Shown: positions 8,687 to 16,390, numbered from the stretch's first letter. The stretch: DNA of 64,000 bases from JAFGRU01 sp963665915 (GCA_963665915.2 CAXXSG010000011.1:79199-143198); one strand, 5' to 3'. The notes: a model not told the origin generated them from the sequence alone. Made by a program: numbers and translations.

Positions 8687-8881
8687 ATGATCAAAGTTAA
8701 AACTTTTGGTGAATCTCTTCTTCCATTGAGAACACATCAGGAACTGGAGACTCTCGACAATCGCATTAATGCTTTTATTCGCGAAAACAATATCTCCAAG
8801 GTTCTTTCCGTCAGTGACTCTACAACTTCGAGCGAAGGGTCCACTATCGGTATTGTCAGGGTTCTGGTCTATGAGGAATAA
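8687..8881 (+). CDS. Small conserved-looking protein of unknown function
   Basis: A 64-residue soluble protein starting at ATG 8687 behind GGGAGG. It has no cysteines and no membrane segment. The C-terminal half (VLSVSDSTTSSEGSTIGIVRVLVYEE) alternates like a beta hairpin with a Ser/Thr-rich turn. It sits between the Nfu-like gene and a strong terminator, so it is probably co-expressed with Nfu. I do not recognise a characterised family. Confidence 0.75.
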   Translation: MIKVKTFGESLLPLRTHQELETLDNRINAFIRENNISKVLSVSDSTTSSEGSTIGIVRVLVYEE

Positions 8882-8914
8882 GAGCAGTCCCGGCAGGTGA
8901 ACAACGATATGAGA

Positions 8915-8951
8915 CATTAAAAAAGGAGCCTTTAAGGCTCCTTTTTTAATG
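8915..8951. terminator. Bidirectional intrinsic terminator
   Basis: A nearly perfect palindrome: CATTAAAAAAGGAGCCTT is followed by its reverse complement AAGGCTCCTTTTTTAATG across a one-base centre. It has A-runs and T-runs on both sides, so it can end both the Nfu operon (plus) and the cyd operon (minus). Confidence 0.9.
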
Positions 8952-8995
8952 TCTATCCGGTTTTGGATGGGGCATTCCTGAGCGCTTTATTCCAT

Positions 8996-9089
8996 CTAAA
9001 ATTCATCGCTTTTTTTGAGGAGAAATTCCGCTCCTTTGAGGGAGATAACCATCAGGGAAAACCAGATTGAAATCCATAGAAAAATCATA
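8996..9089 (-). pseudogene. CydX-like single-membrane-helix microprotein ORF, apparent frameshift
   Basis: Twelve bases after the cydB stop, an ATG at 9089 preceded by AAAGGA opens a hydrophobic ORF (MIFLWISIWF). Read as given it turns hydrophilic and stops after 28 codons. Dropping one base in the A5 run at 9058-9062 joins it to a frame reading FSLMVISLKGAEFLLKK and ending in TAG at 8996-8998, giving a 30-residue protein with one membrane helix and a charged tail, which is the size, topology and position of CydX-type oxidase subunits. The assignment rests on context and topology only; no clear sequence match to E. coli CydX is claimed. Confidence 0.45.
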
Positions 9090-9101
9090 TTGACCATCCT
9101 T

Positions 9102-10238
9102 TCAATAAAAGTCGTGGGACTCTTTGCCATCGACATCCTTGACCGAAATCTTTTCGGTATTCATCAGGCGCCAGACATAGCTGACATAGGCGAGAATAAA
9201 AGGTACAGCCAGGGCCACCAGGGTCATGGCTGAAAGTGTGTAAAAACTGCTGGATGCGTTTTCTATGGTCAGGCTGCTTTGAAGATCAAAGCGTGACGGG
9301 TAAAAGGCTGTCTGATTGAGACCCAGGATCAGGAAAATTGCGACGCCCGTTAATAAAGCTCCGGGGCCACTGATCCAGATACCTTTTGCTGTTTCGGTGA
9401 AGCGGGTCAGAATAACCCCGAGAACCACCAGCACAAGGCCCACCAGGAGAAAGCCGAGACCGGGGACCGGCATACTCAGCAGATTTTGAATATATTTACC
9501 CTTTACGAGGATTATTTCCTGCGTTTCAGTATAGCCGTATCCGGTCATTCCCACCCATTTATAGAGAATAAAGAGGAGAAACGGGAGGAGAGCCAGCAAG
9601 TTGTTGAAGGCCGTTTTCCGGAGGCGCTCGACCAGCTCCGGTGCGCTGACATTATTCACCAGATAAAGAGAGCCCAGTACACGGGCAAGGAATACCACCA
9701 GAAAGCCGATGGCCAGGTTGAAAGGGACCAGCAGTGCCTCAAGACCACGGAGAGGGTGCCCCCAGGTGAACAGGTTGCTTTCGCTGATGTGGAAATTCCC
9801 CCCCGTAAACAGGGTTCCGACCGCCGCTCCGATGGCGAAGAGCCCGAGACTGCCGTTGATAAAGAGAAACCACTCGTAGGTCCTGGTGCCGAGCAGGTTG
9901 CCCGGTTTTTTGCGGAATTCGTAGCTGATGGCTTGCAGCACGAACGTCATGAGGATGAGCATCCAGACCCAGTAGGCGCCGCTGAAGCTGACCGCGTAAA
10001 ATTTGGGAAACGCGGCGAAAAAAGCGCCGCCGAAGAGAACCAGAAGGGTGTAGGTCAGTTCCCATTTGCGGCCCAGGGAATTAACGATGAGAGATCTCTC
10101 CAGGTCGGAACGGGCGGCTGTCACCAGGAGGGTCTGCCCGCCCTGGACAAAAGACATGAGAATAAAAAGGGCTCCCACCAGAGAGATGATGATCCACCAG
10201 ATCTGCTGTAGTTGTAGATGATCAAAACCGAAAATCAT
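9102..10238 (-). CDS. cydB: Cytochrome bd quinol oxidase subunit II
   Basis: CydB is the second large membrane subunit of the bd-type oxygen reductase. The 378-residue protein is highly hydrophobic with about eight to nine membrane helices, an N-terminal FDHLQLQQIWWIIISLVGALF segment and conserved internal features such as SFVQGGQTLL and WELTYTLLVLFGGAFFAAFPKFYAVSFSGAYWVWM in parts. It starts at ATG 10238, one base after the cydA stop, with GGAGAAATG-type spacing from the SD. It lies downstream of DUF4492 and cydA in one operon. Confidence 0.93.
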   Translation of the reverse strand: MIFGFDHLQLQQIWWIIISLVGALFILMSFVQGGQTLLVTAARSDLERSLIVNSLGRKWELTYTLLVLFGGAFFAAFPKFYAVSFSGAYWVWMLILMTFVLQAISYEFRKKPGNLLGTRTYEWFLFINGSLGLFAIGAAVGTLFTGGNFHISESNLFTWGHPLRGLEALLVPFNLAIGFLVVFLARVLGSLYLVNNVSAPELVERLRKTAFNNLLALLPFLLFILYKWVGMTGYGYTETQEIILVKGKYIQNLLSMPVPGLGFLLVGLVLVVLGVILTRFTETAKGIWISGPGALLTGVAIFLILGLNQTAFYPSRFDLQSSLTIENASSSFYTLSAMTLVALAVPFILAYVSYVWRLMNTEKISVKDVDGKESHDFY

Positions 10239-10239
10239 A

Positions 10240-11772
10240 TCATTTCTCCTCCGGGCCGATTTTGATTTGCGTGAGCATAATGCAGACTTCGGCCGCCAGC
10301 AATGTGGTCAATAACACGAGAAAGACGAAAAAGGTGGTTTGTACGGTGGCGGCCCCGAGGTTTGACTGGGCCACACTGACTGGGAGGATGTTCTGAATGG
10401 CCCAGGGTTGGCGGCCGACCTCTGTGACCACCCAGCCAAGCTGGGAAGCGGTGTAGCCGAGAGGGACAAGGAGTAAGCCGAATCTCAGCAGCCATTTCTG
10501 GGTGAAAATTTTATCTTTCAGGGCTAGATAGAGATAAACCAGGAAAACCAGCGGAAAAAGGAAGCCGAGCATCACCATGATCCGGAAACTGTAAAACACC
10601 GTGGGGACATGGGGGACGGCCTCCTCAGGGGTCTTTAGATAACCAAAACCGAGATAGTTCTCATTCTTGCGAAATTCCTGCAGGTGTTTTTCCGCACCGG
10701 CCTGGTCGTTGTTTTTGCGGGCCGTGCGATAGAGGGCAAGGTTGTCAAGAGCCGCTTTCCCTTTGCCGATCTTGTCCGTCACGCCCTCGATATTCCGTTC
10801 CGGATTTCCATAGACCAGATCATCAATCCCCGGGACGAAAGAGATCAGCTCACGGTTGGCCAGGATAGAGAGCATGAAGGGAAAGTGGATCTCCAAGTGA
10901 AAAGTGGTTTTATCGTCCCCCGGCTTTTTATCGGGGTTGAGAAGCCCGATGGCGACAAGTCCGGCCGGTTCGTCCCCCTTGTAGAGGGCCTCCATGGCCG
11001 CGAGTTTCATGGGCTGGAGGTGGGCGCTGTCATAGGCCGCCTGGTCGCCGGAGAAAATCACCAGGAAAGAAAAGGTCAGCCCGAAGACAGAAGCAACAAT
11101 GATGCTTCTGCGTGCCAGTTGCAGGTGGCGTTTTTTGAGCAGGTACCAGGAGGAGACGCTGAGGACAAACAGGGAAGCGAGGAGAAAGCTGGAGCTGGTA
11201 GCATGGATAAAATGGCTTATGGCCACCGGAGAGGTTATCACCTCCAGGATATTTTGCATTTCGAAACGACCCAGGTCGGGGTTGAAGGCCATGCCAACGG
11301 GATGCTGCATCCAACCATTGGCGACGAGAATCCAGAGCGCCGAAAGGTTGGAGCCGATGGCCACCATCCAGGTGGAAAAGAGATGAAACTTTTTAGAAAC
11401 CCGATCCCAGCCGAAAAACATGACGGCGAAAAAGGTGGCTTCGATGAAAAAGGCAAAAAGGACCTCAATGGCCAGTGGCGCTCCGAAAATATCACCCACC
11501 ATCCACGAGTAATTGGACCAGTTGGTTCCGAACTGAAACTCGAGGATCAGTCCTGTGGCCAGACCCGCGGCAAAGTTGACGGCGAACAGTCGCATCCAGA
11601 AGCGGGTGATTCTCTTCCACTCGGGCTTGCCGGTTTTGTAGTAATAGGTTTCAAAAAAGGCGAGCAGAAAAGATAACCCGAGGGTCAGGGGTACGAAAAC
11701 CCAGTGCACCATGGCGGTCAGGGCGAACTGGGCCCTGGACCAGTTGATTTGTGCCAGATCCATTTCAGTCAA
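10240..11772 (-). CDS. cydA: Cytochrome bd quinol oxidase subunit I
   Basis: CydA carries hemes b558, b595 and d and the quinol site, and reduces oxygen to water at the cytoplasmic membrane. The 510-residue protein has the N-terminal heme-ligand histidine (MVHWVFVPLTLG, His23), the second in HFIHATSSS, the methionine region MLGFLFPLVF, and GRQPW in a conserved late loop. The hydrophilic Q-loop (NRELISFVPGIDD region) is present. A TTG at 11772 overlaps the DUF4492 stop (TTGA) and follows AAAGGAG by six bases; an ATG three codons later is the alternative. Low-oxygen respiration or oxygen protection is the inferred role. Confidence 0.94.
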   Translation of the reverse strand: MTEMDLAQINWSRAQFALTAMVHWVFVPLTLGLSFLLAFFETYYYKTGKPEWKRITRFWMRLFAVNFAAGLATGLILEFQFGTNWSNYSWMVGDIFGAPLAIEVLFAFFIEATFFAVMFFGWDRVSKKFHLFSTWMVAIGSNLSALWILVANGWMQHPVGMAFNPDLGRFEMQNILEVITSPVAISHFIHATSSSFLLASLFVLSVSSWYLLKKRHLQLARRSIIVASVFGLTFSFLVIFSGDQAAYDSAHLQPMKLAAMEALYKGDEPAGLVAIGLLNPDKKPGDDKTTFHLEIHFPFMLSILANRELISFVPGIDDLVYGNPERNIEGVTDKIGKGKAALDNLALYRTARKNNDQAGAEKHLQEFRKNENYLGFGYLKTPEEAVPHVPTVFYSFRIMVMLGFLFPLVFLVYLYLALKDKIFTQKWLLRFGLLLVPLGYTASQLGWVVTEVGRQPWAIQNILPVSVAQSNLGAATVQTTFFVFLVLLTTLLAAEVCIMLTQIKIGPEEK

Positions 11773-12014
11773 TGTCGACTCCTTTCGGATGGGGATTGAA
11801 TCAGGATTTGCTCCATGACGAAGCTACCCCTCTCCGCATCTGTATCGAATTTGCTTTTCAATATATTGGGGAAAAAGACCAGCTTGAGAACGAAAAAAAG
11901 GATGGCCATTTTGATCAAGATCAGCTTCCAGAGGGTCTTTCCAAGCGTCATCGAACGGAACCCGTCAATATAAAAGCGGATTATGCTTATCAGTGGATTC
12001 AAAAGCGGGGACAC
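11769..12014 (-). CDS. DUF4492 family membrane protein of the cyd operon
   Basis: A small protein (81 residues from the GTG at 12014, or 77 from the TTG at 12002, which has better SD spacing) with the DUF4492 hallmark FYIDGFRSMTLGKTLW followed by one membrane helix (LILIKMAILFFVLKLVFF) and FPN. This family is known to sit immediately upstream of cydAB in some Bacteroidota and Campylobacterota, and its function is unknown. Here its stop overlaps the cydA start, so the two are probably translationally coupled. The extended C-terminal tail of about 27 residues is hydrophilic. Confidence 0.8.
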   Translation of the reverse strand: MSPLLNPLISIIRFYIDGFRSMTLGKTLWKLILIKMAILFFVLKLVFFPNILKSKFDTDAERGSFVMEQILIQSPSERSRH

Positions 12015-12288
12015 CTTTAACTATTAATGGTTCACCAGAGATTTTTTCTTGATTTGGTATTTTACCATTTCAGTCAGCAATTGAAAGTGGGTATTGAGAA
12101 ATTTTTATTAAAAAAGGGTCCGGAGGCTTTAATCAGCTTACCCAGCCTTGCAATTCAACCATCTTGTATTTAACTTGTATGCAGCGTCGGAAGAACTTTC
12201 CCGGTGGGATACAAGCTATGGGGAAGGCGAATCCGGGCTGTTTTTGTAAGGGAAACGAGACAATTAACTTCAGACTCAGGAGGTATGA

Positions 12289-13182
12289 ATGGCAACGGAA
12301 TTTTTATATGGCAAAGGTGTTGTAAAGGTGGTCTCCACCGAGTGGTTGGGTGAGCATCTCGACGATTCCGATCTGATGCTCCTCGATACCCAGCCCAATA
12401 TCCATGACTATATCCAGGAACATATACCTGGAGCCGTCTACATGAATGAAGGTCTCTTGCGCGTACCGCTGGGCGGTCTGCCGGGGCAGTATGTACCTGC
12501 CGAGTCCATTGAGCCGGTTATCCGCCGCCTCGGCCTCAAGGCGGATGTCCCGGTAGTGGTTTATACCGGGACGGGACCCTACAAAGGCTGGGGCGACGGT
12601 CTTGAGCAAACCATGGCCGCCTATTCCTTGGCCCGCTTCGGTCATAAAAACGTTTATGTCCTTGATGGCGGCATCGACAAATGGAAAGCGGAAAGTCGAC
12701 CTCTCTCCCAGGAATTTCCGAAAGTGGAAGAGTCAGATTTCCAGGTCGATGTCCAGCGCGACTTTTTTGTCGATTACCAGGAATTCAGGTCGCTCAGAGA
12801 GAAAAAGGATGTTCTGGTGATCGACGCCAGACCGTCGGAAGTTTACCAGGGGCAGGGACCCTGGATCAAGCCCGGCCACATTCCCGGGGCCGAGAATCTG
12901 CCTTGGAAAAAGCTGATGGATCCTGATAATCCGCGTCTTCTGAAACCCAAAACAGAGATCCTGGACATTCTTGAAAGCGGTATTATCCGTCCTCACAAAA
13001 CCATCATCTGTTCCTGCGGCACCGGGCGCGAGGCGACGAACCAGTTCCTTCTTTTCAAGGAATATCTGCGGTATCCGAATGTCAAGATCTACGAGGGGTC
13101 GTTTACCGAATGGACCTCTTATCCGGAAAACGAAACCGTTACCGGGCCTCTTCCCCACGGCTATGAGGAGAAGTGTACTTAG
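12289..13182 (+). CDS. Two-domain rhodanese (sulfurtransferase)
   Basis: A 297-residue protein of the thiosulfate/3-mercaptopyruvate sulfurtransferase type. Two tandem rhodanese domains cover about residues 10-135 and 155-285. The first has the fold signatures (LLDTQPN, HIPGAVYMNEG) but a GTGPYKG loop with no cysteine, so it is structural. The second has the active loop CSCGTGREATN after TII, with a catalytic cysteine in a CxxGxxR-type loop. No signal peptide is seen, so it is cytoplasmic. AGGAGG lies five bases before the ATG. The donor and acceptor are not evident from the neighbours. Confidence 0.88.
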   Translation: MATEFLYGKGVVKVVSTEWLGEHLDDSDLMLLDTQPNIHDYIQEHIPGAVYMNEGLLRVPLGGLPGQYVPAESIEPVIRRLGLKADVPVVVYTGTGPYKGWGDGLEQTMAAYSLARFGHKNVYVLDGGIDKWKAESRPLSQEFPKVEESDFQVDVQRDFFVDYQEFRSLREKKDVLVIDARPSEVYQGQGPWIKPGHIPGAENLPWKKLMDPDNPRLLKPKTEILDILESGIIRPHKTIICSCGTGREATNQFLLFKEYLRYPNVKIYEGSFTEWTSYPENETVTGPLPHGYEEKCT

Positions 13183-13206
13183 GTCCTGGCGTAAAAGGAA
13201 TAATTA

Positions 13207-13234
13207 TTGACAGAGTGTCGGCAACTCTGATAAA
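13207..13234 (+). promoter_or_regulatory. Promoter of tRNA-Ala
   Basis: A consensus -35 TTGACA (13207-13212) and GATAAA (13229-13234) with a 16-base spacer lie 18 bases before the tRNA 5' end. Confidence 0.6.
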
Positions 13235-13252
13235 AATGTCTCTTACCAAAAT

Positions 13253-13328
13253 GGGGCTATAGCTCAGCTGGGAGAGCGCTTGACTGGCAGTCAAGAGGTC
13301 GTCGGTTCGATCCCGTCTAGCTCCACCA
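13253..13328 (+). tRNA. tRNA-Ala (anticodon GGC)
   Basis: A complete 76-base cloverleaf with encoded CCA. The acceptor stem is GGGGCTA/TAGCTCC and holds the G3-U70 pair that marks alanine tRNAs. The D arm is GCTC..GAGC. The anticodon stem CTTGA/TCAAG holds loop CTGGCAG, giving anticodon GGC. The T loop is TTCGATC; its stem has one T-T mismatch (GTCGG/CCGTC), which is unusual. It is a single tRNA gene with its own promoter and terminator. Confidence 0.96.
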
Positions 13329-13335
13329 TAAAATC

Positions 13336-13369
13336 AAAGGGTTAGCGAATTTTCGCTAACCCTTTTTTT
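13336..13369 (+). terminator. Intrinsic terminator of tRNA-Ala
   Basis: AAAGGGTTAGCGAA (13336-13349) pairs perfectly with TTCGCTAACCCTTT (13352-13365), followed by a T tract. Confidence 0.93.
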
Positions 13370-13492
13370 GTGCCCAAGTCGCTACATATCACACCCTTTA
13401 TGGCCGATTTTGTAGGTGGTGGACATTTTCCTCTAATATTTCTAAATTAATTAAAGGTGACATCCATCAATTCAAAAAACAAGGTCAGGCCC

Positions 13493-13551
13493 GAAAGATT
13501 GCATTATTGTTTTGTTGAGTAAGTTCCCATGAGTAGTAAACTAATTAACAG
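13493..13551. repeat. Imperfect direct repeat, copy 1
   Basis: The stretch beginning GAAAGATTG and containing TGTTGAGTAAG and AATTAACAG recurs at 14249-14294 in shorter form. The two copies flank the PAS/zinc gene. The start motif GGCCYGAAAGATTGYA also appears at about 18613, after katA. Confidence 0.55.
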
Positions 13552-13606
13552 TGTCCCTGACCTCACACTGACCCCACAACGCTGCTGATGAGACTGGAGT
13601 TAGGTA

Positions 13607-14137
13607 TTGCTTAAATATGTCTGTGCCTACTGTGGGAAAGATTTGCGCCCCGGCGGACAGCCTGGAAATGGGGTCCAGCCCATTAGCCACGGCATTTGCC
13701 GTGATTGCGTAGACCAGGTTATGGTTGGAAGCGGCGTGTTGTTTGACGAGTTTCTCGATACCTTGCAGGCACCGGTCTTCGTTGTGGACGATTCTGCCCG
13801 GGTGGTAACGGCCAACGCGCTTGGCCGAGAAACTGTGTCAAAAGACTTGGAACAGATCAAGGGGCATCTTGGTGGAGAAGTTTTCGGATGTTCTTACCAT
13901 CATTTGCCTGGTGGGTGTGGAGAGACTCTGCATTGTAAAACTTGTACCATACGGAACCTGGTCATGAAGACTTATGCGACAGGGGAAGCATCCATCCGGG
14001 AGCCGGCCTGTCTAGATCTGGATACCATCGTCGGTCCCAGAAGAATATGCTTCCTTATTTCAACCGAAAAAGCAGGTAATGCGGTATTCTTAAGGATTGA
14101 CGATGCCCAACCAGAAGAGTGCCCTGATGCTGAATAG
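13607..14137 (+). CDS. PAS-like domain protein with N-terminal zinc-finger-like cysteines
   Basis: A 176-residue protein. Residues 1-35 hold a CAYCGKD..ICRDC four-cysteine cluster like a zinc ribbon. Residues about 45-165 look like a PAS sensor domain (FDEFLDTLQAPVFVVDDSARVVTANALGRE in parts), with an inserted cysteine-rich segment (FGCSYHHLPGGCGETLHCKTCTIRNL) that could hold a metal or cofactor. There is no kinase or output domain, so it may be a stand-alone redox or ligand sensor. The TTG start has GGAG eight bases upstream. Similar short PAS proteins occur in Geobacter-like genomes; no specific function is known to me. Confidence 0.72.
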   Translation: MLKYVCAYCGKDLRPGGQPGNGVQPISHGICRDCVDQVMVGSGVLFDEFLDTLQAPVFVVDDSARVVTANALGRETVSKDLEQIKGHLGGEVFGCSYHHLPGGCGETLHCKTCTIRNLVMKTYATGEASIREPACLDLDTIVGPRRICFLISTEKAGNAVFLRIDDAQPEECPDAE

Positions 14138-14248
14138 CCGCGCTGCAAGAACCCGGAACGGTTGATTTTTAACGATGTTGGCGGATGTTTCGTGCCGATA
14201 CAACGCTTTGCATGGGAAGTGGCCCGAGGAAAACAGAGGGTGAGTTCG

Positions 14249-14294
14249 GAAAGATTGTATTTTTGATCTGTTGAGTAAGCAAACTGATTAACAG
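14249..14294. repeat. Imperfect direct repeat, copy 2
   Basis: GAAAGATTGTATTTTTGATC, then TGTTGAGTAAGC and AAACTGATTAACAG, matching the copy at 13493-13551 with a 10-13-base deletion. It lies after the PAS/zinc gene. Confidence 0.55.
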
Positions 14295-14356
14295 CGGTTA
14301 GTCCACAGCCCAAAGCGCCAAATGGCCAGCAAAACAAAATCATAAGGCGGTTGTTT

Positions 14357-14862
14357 ATGATCAGGATGGCCTTATTTTCAGATGCTTTGTCTTTTTGGTC
14401 TTGTGCGCTGCATTTTTCCTTGCATCCGGTTGCGCCTCCACTCAGATTGATTAAAGTTCCGACTGCGAAATTTGGGCAGGCAAGGAAACTGTAATGATTG
14501 ATTCAAATTTTGAGATGTCAATTGTACATTTAGAGGACGTGGAAGATACTTATCATGTTCGGGGAGGTCTTTCCTGGGATATTAAAGAAACGGCTCGAGG
14601 TTTTGGCTATGGCCGAATGACGGCCAGACTTGAAGGCAAGATTAAGGATGGAATTCTGAACGCAACGATTTATGGGCATGCTTTTGTGACAGAGGGGGCT
14701 GTAAAAATTTTCAGTACCATGAGAGGCTCTTTTTCCAAGGCCAAGGCCAAGGCCAAGGCCAAGGCCAAGGCCAAGGCCTCTGGGGCGTGTAAAATCAAGG
14801 CTCTGGCTAATCAGATATATCGGTTTTCTGGGGAATGGTTTGCCGAAAAGGCCAACCTCTGA
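14357..14862 (+). pseudogene. Decayed lipoprotein gene with (AAGGCC)7 repeat
   Basis: An ATG at 14357 and a lipoprotein-type signal in a neighbouring frame (FLVLCAAFFLASGC, with an LASGC lipobox) are followed in that frame by a TAA at 14452-14454, then SSDCEIWAGKET and an open frame from ATG 14494 to 14862 (122 residues). The downstream part is probably still called as a gene. It has a DTYHVRGGLSWDIKE beta-rich segment and a hexanucleotide repeat AAGGCC x7 (14737-14778) encoding (Lys-Ala)7. A frameshift near 14400 plus the in-frame TAA would explain the loss of the secretion signal. The protein family is not recognised. Confidence 0.55.
14737..14778 (+). repeat. Hexanucleotide microsatellite (AAGGCC)7
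   Basis: Seven perfect copies of AAGGCC inside an ORF, encoding seven Lys-Ala pairs. Copy-number change by slippage would keep the frame and only alter the length of the basic stretch. Confidence 0.97.
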
Positions 14863-14933
14863 TTAACCGGCTTGCAGGAAGCTACTAAGAATTCCAGGAA
14901 CATAATTTTTAACCTACGACACGACGATACGCT

Positions 14934-15326
14934 ATGAAATTTAAAATTACCAAAATTGATGCAGCTGTGGATCAGCTTGATTGGGCCATCAAACTTTTCC
15001 TTGACCATTCAGCATACGTTTCAGCAATTACTCTTTCCGGTGCGGCAGAAGAGATAATAGGAGGGACCCTTCCAGGGTCGGCTATTTCTCAGCCGTATCT
15101 TAACAAAGACAAAAGCTGGGTAATGCAATGGAGGGAGGTGGGCGAAGAAACGATTGAAATTGACCTTGAGACAGAGGTCATTCAATACATTCTGAGGGCT
15201 GTTACCAGCCTTTTTGCCCATGACCAGTCATTGTCAAGCGAATCGCCTCGTTTCCTCGAGTGGCTTAATAAAAACAAACCGGAAATCCTTGATGGCTTGG
15301 AATTCCAGGGTCATTTTCCCCATTAA
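14934..15326 (+). CDS. Uncharacterised 130-residue protein
   Basis: A soluble protein opening with ITKIDAAVDQLDWAIKLFLD and SAITLSGAAEEI, followed by a mainly helical remainder. The opening resembles a group of short uncharacterised bacterial proteins that start with a similar KITKIDAA..QLD.AI.LF pattern; this comparison is from memory and no function is known. There is no membrane segment and no obvious catalytic motif. It lies in the accessory stretch just before the IS element, without a clear SD. Confidence 0.65.
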   Translation: MKFKITKIDAAVDQLDWAIKLFLDHSAYVSAITLSGAAEEIIGGTLPGSAISQPYLNKDKSWVMQWREVGEETIEIDLETEVIQYILRAVTSLFAHDQSLSSESPRFLEWLNKNKPEILDGLEFQGHFPH

Positions 15327-15390
15327 TTAATGGCAATAAATCCGGTTTGAGTCAGGGGGAAGCGAAATCTGCTCCTTGCTCCAACCATCA

Positions 15391-15407
15391 TGGAGATAAT
15401 ATCTCCA
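15391..15407. promoter_or_regulatory. 17-base perfect palindrome
   Basis: TGGAGATA-A-TATCTCCA is a perfect inverted repeat in the gap before the IS element. Its size is that of a dimeric regulator site, but no adjacent gene start explains it. Confidence 0.4.
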
Positions 15408-15477
15408 CTATTTCCAATCATGGGAGTAAAATCTTCTGAAAATTGTTTTATCCTAAAAGCTGCAAAACAATTCAAAA

Positions 15478-15500
15478 AAACCAGCCTTTCATCGCTGGTT
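15478..15500 (-). terminator. Hairpin with A/T tract, terminator-like on the minus strand
   Basis: AACCAGC and GCTGGTT (loop CTTTCATC) follow an A-run on the plus strand, which would read as a stem plus U-tract on the minus strand. It could block transcription leaving the IS element. Confidence 0.4.
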
Positions 15501-15524
15501 AGACTGCAACCCCCTATAAATGAA

Positions 15525-16261
15525 GGGTCATGACTAGTTGAGAGGTCGATCTCTGAGAATTTTGAGGATCATTTGGTAGAGATCCTGACCTCTATGGTTG
15601 AACCTAAACTCACACTCTTTTAGATGCAAGTTAAAGGTTTCTGTTCGCATTCCACGGAAGCGAACCAGGCGGGTCTTAGCGAACCCCCAGAAACCTTCAA
15701 TACCATTGATGTGAGTATGCCCTTTAGCAAATTCGTCACGACCATGATCGACGCGCAAGTGCTTTCCATAGCCAACGTCTACCAAACCGTCATAACCGCG
15801 CCAGCCATCAGAGTAAATGACGCTTTCGAGCTCGACTTTCCCTCTAATGGCCCGTTGTAGCGTGACTTTTTTACAATCTGGAACGATCTCTGTGTGAACG
15901 TGACCGTTCCTTTGAAAGAGGCCAAAGACAATGGTTTTACCAAAGGCTCCACGCCCTCTTTTGCCTTTAACGCGCCGAGCCCCAAAGAACGATTCGTCAA
16001 CCTCAACCTCCCCAAAGAATGGAGATTGGGCATCACAATATTCAACGAGATGTTGCCGGATAGCCGTCAAATATCGGTTAATCGTATTGCGATTCAGACC
16101 GGTCAATTTGGCAAGCTGAGTGGCCTCTAAATCGACTGAAAACAGGCGCACAATTTGTCGAAATTGATGCTCCGAAATTCGTGAACGCTTTGCGTACTTG
16201 TTTTTACCAGTCATGACAATAAGTTAGCACATATCCAAAAGTGCTCAACTAGTCATGACCC
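15525..16261 (-). mobile_element. IS1595-family insertion sequence, complete, 737 bp
   Basis: The ends are perfect 18-bp inverted repeats (GGGTCATGACTAGTTGAG at 15525-15542 and its complement at 16244-16261). They are flanked by an 8-bp direct repeat TAAATGAA (15517-15524 and 16262-16269), the target duplication size typical of IS1595. One intact transposase lies inside. The element landed between an unknown gene and the PerR-like regulator, outside any coding frame. Intact ends, target duplication and ORF suggest a recent insertion. Confidence 0.95.
15534..16214 (-). CDS. IS1595-family (ISXO2-like) transposase
   Basis: This 226-residue DDE-type transposase has an N-terminal helix-turn-helix region (ATQLAKLTGLNRNTINRYL, about residues 35-53). 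Catalytic segments are VDESFFGARR (first Asp), YSDGWRGYDGL (second Asp) and HINGIEGFWGFAKTRL, the last typical of the IS1595/ISXO2 group. It lacks the N-terminal zinc-binding domain of longer members. It starts at ATG 16214 and nearly fills the element. Confidence 0.93.
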   Translation of the reverse strand: MTGKNKYAKRSRISEHQFRQIVRLFSVDLEATQLAKLTGLNRNTINRYLTAIRQHLVEYCDAQSPFFGEVEVDESFFGARRVKGKRGRGAFGKTIVFGLFQRNGHVHTEIVPDCKKVTLQRAIRGKVELESVIYSDGWRGYDGLVDVGYGKHLRVDHGRDEFAKGHTHINGIEGFWGFAKTRLVRFRGMRTETFNLHLKECEFRFNHRGQDLYQMILKILRDRPLN

Positions 16262-16390
16262 TAAATGAATTATTAGCCATCCGCTTTTCCGTCTGGACCA
16301 GGGCTGCGATGGGGTTTGATTTCCTTCCTCGCTCGAACTGTCGAGCAATTAGATTGCCGGCTGGTGTATCGACATTTTTTAACCTTGGAC

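Noticed and set aside
10684..11676. 330-codon plus-strand ORF opposite cydA
   Set aside because: Shadow of cydA; no start context or family signature.
12180..12250. Possible riboswitch before the sulfurtransferase (CCCGG..CCGGG with TTTTT)
   Set aside because: Stem spacing is loose and no known riboswitch core could be matched by eye.
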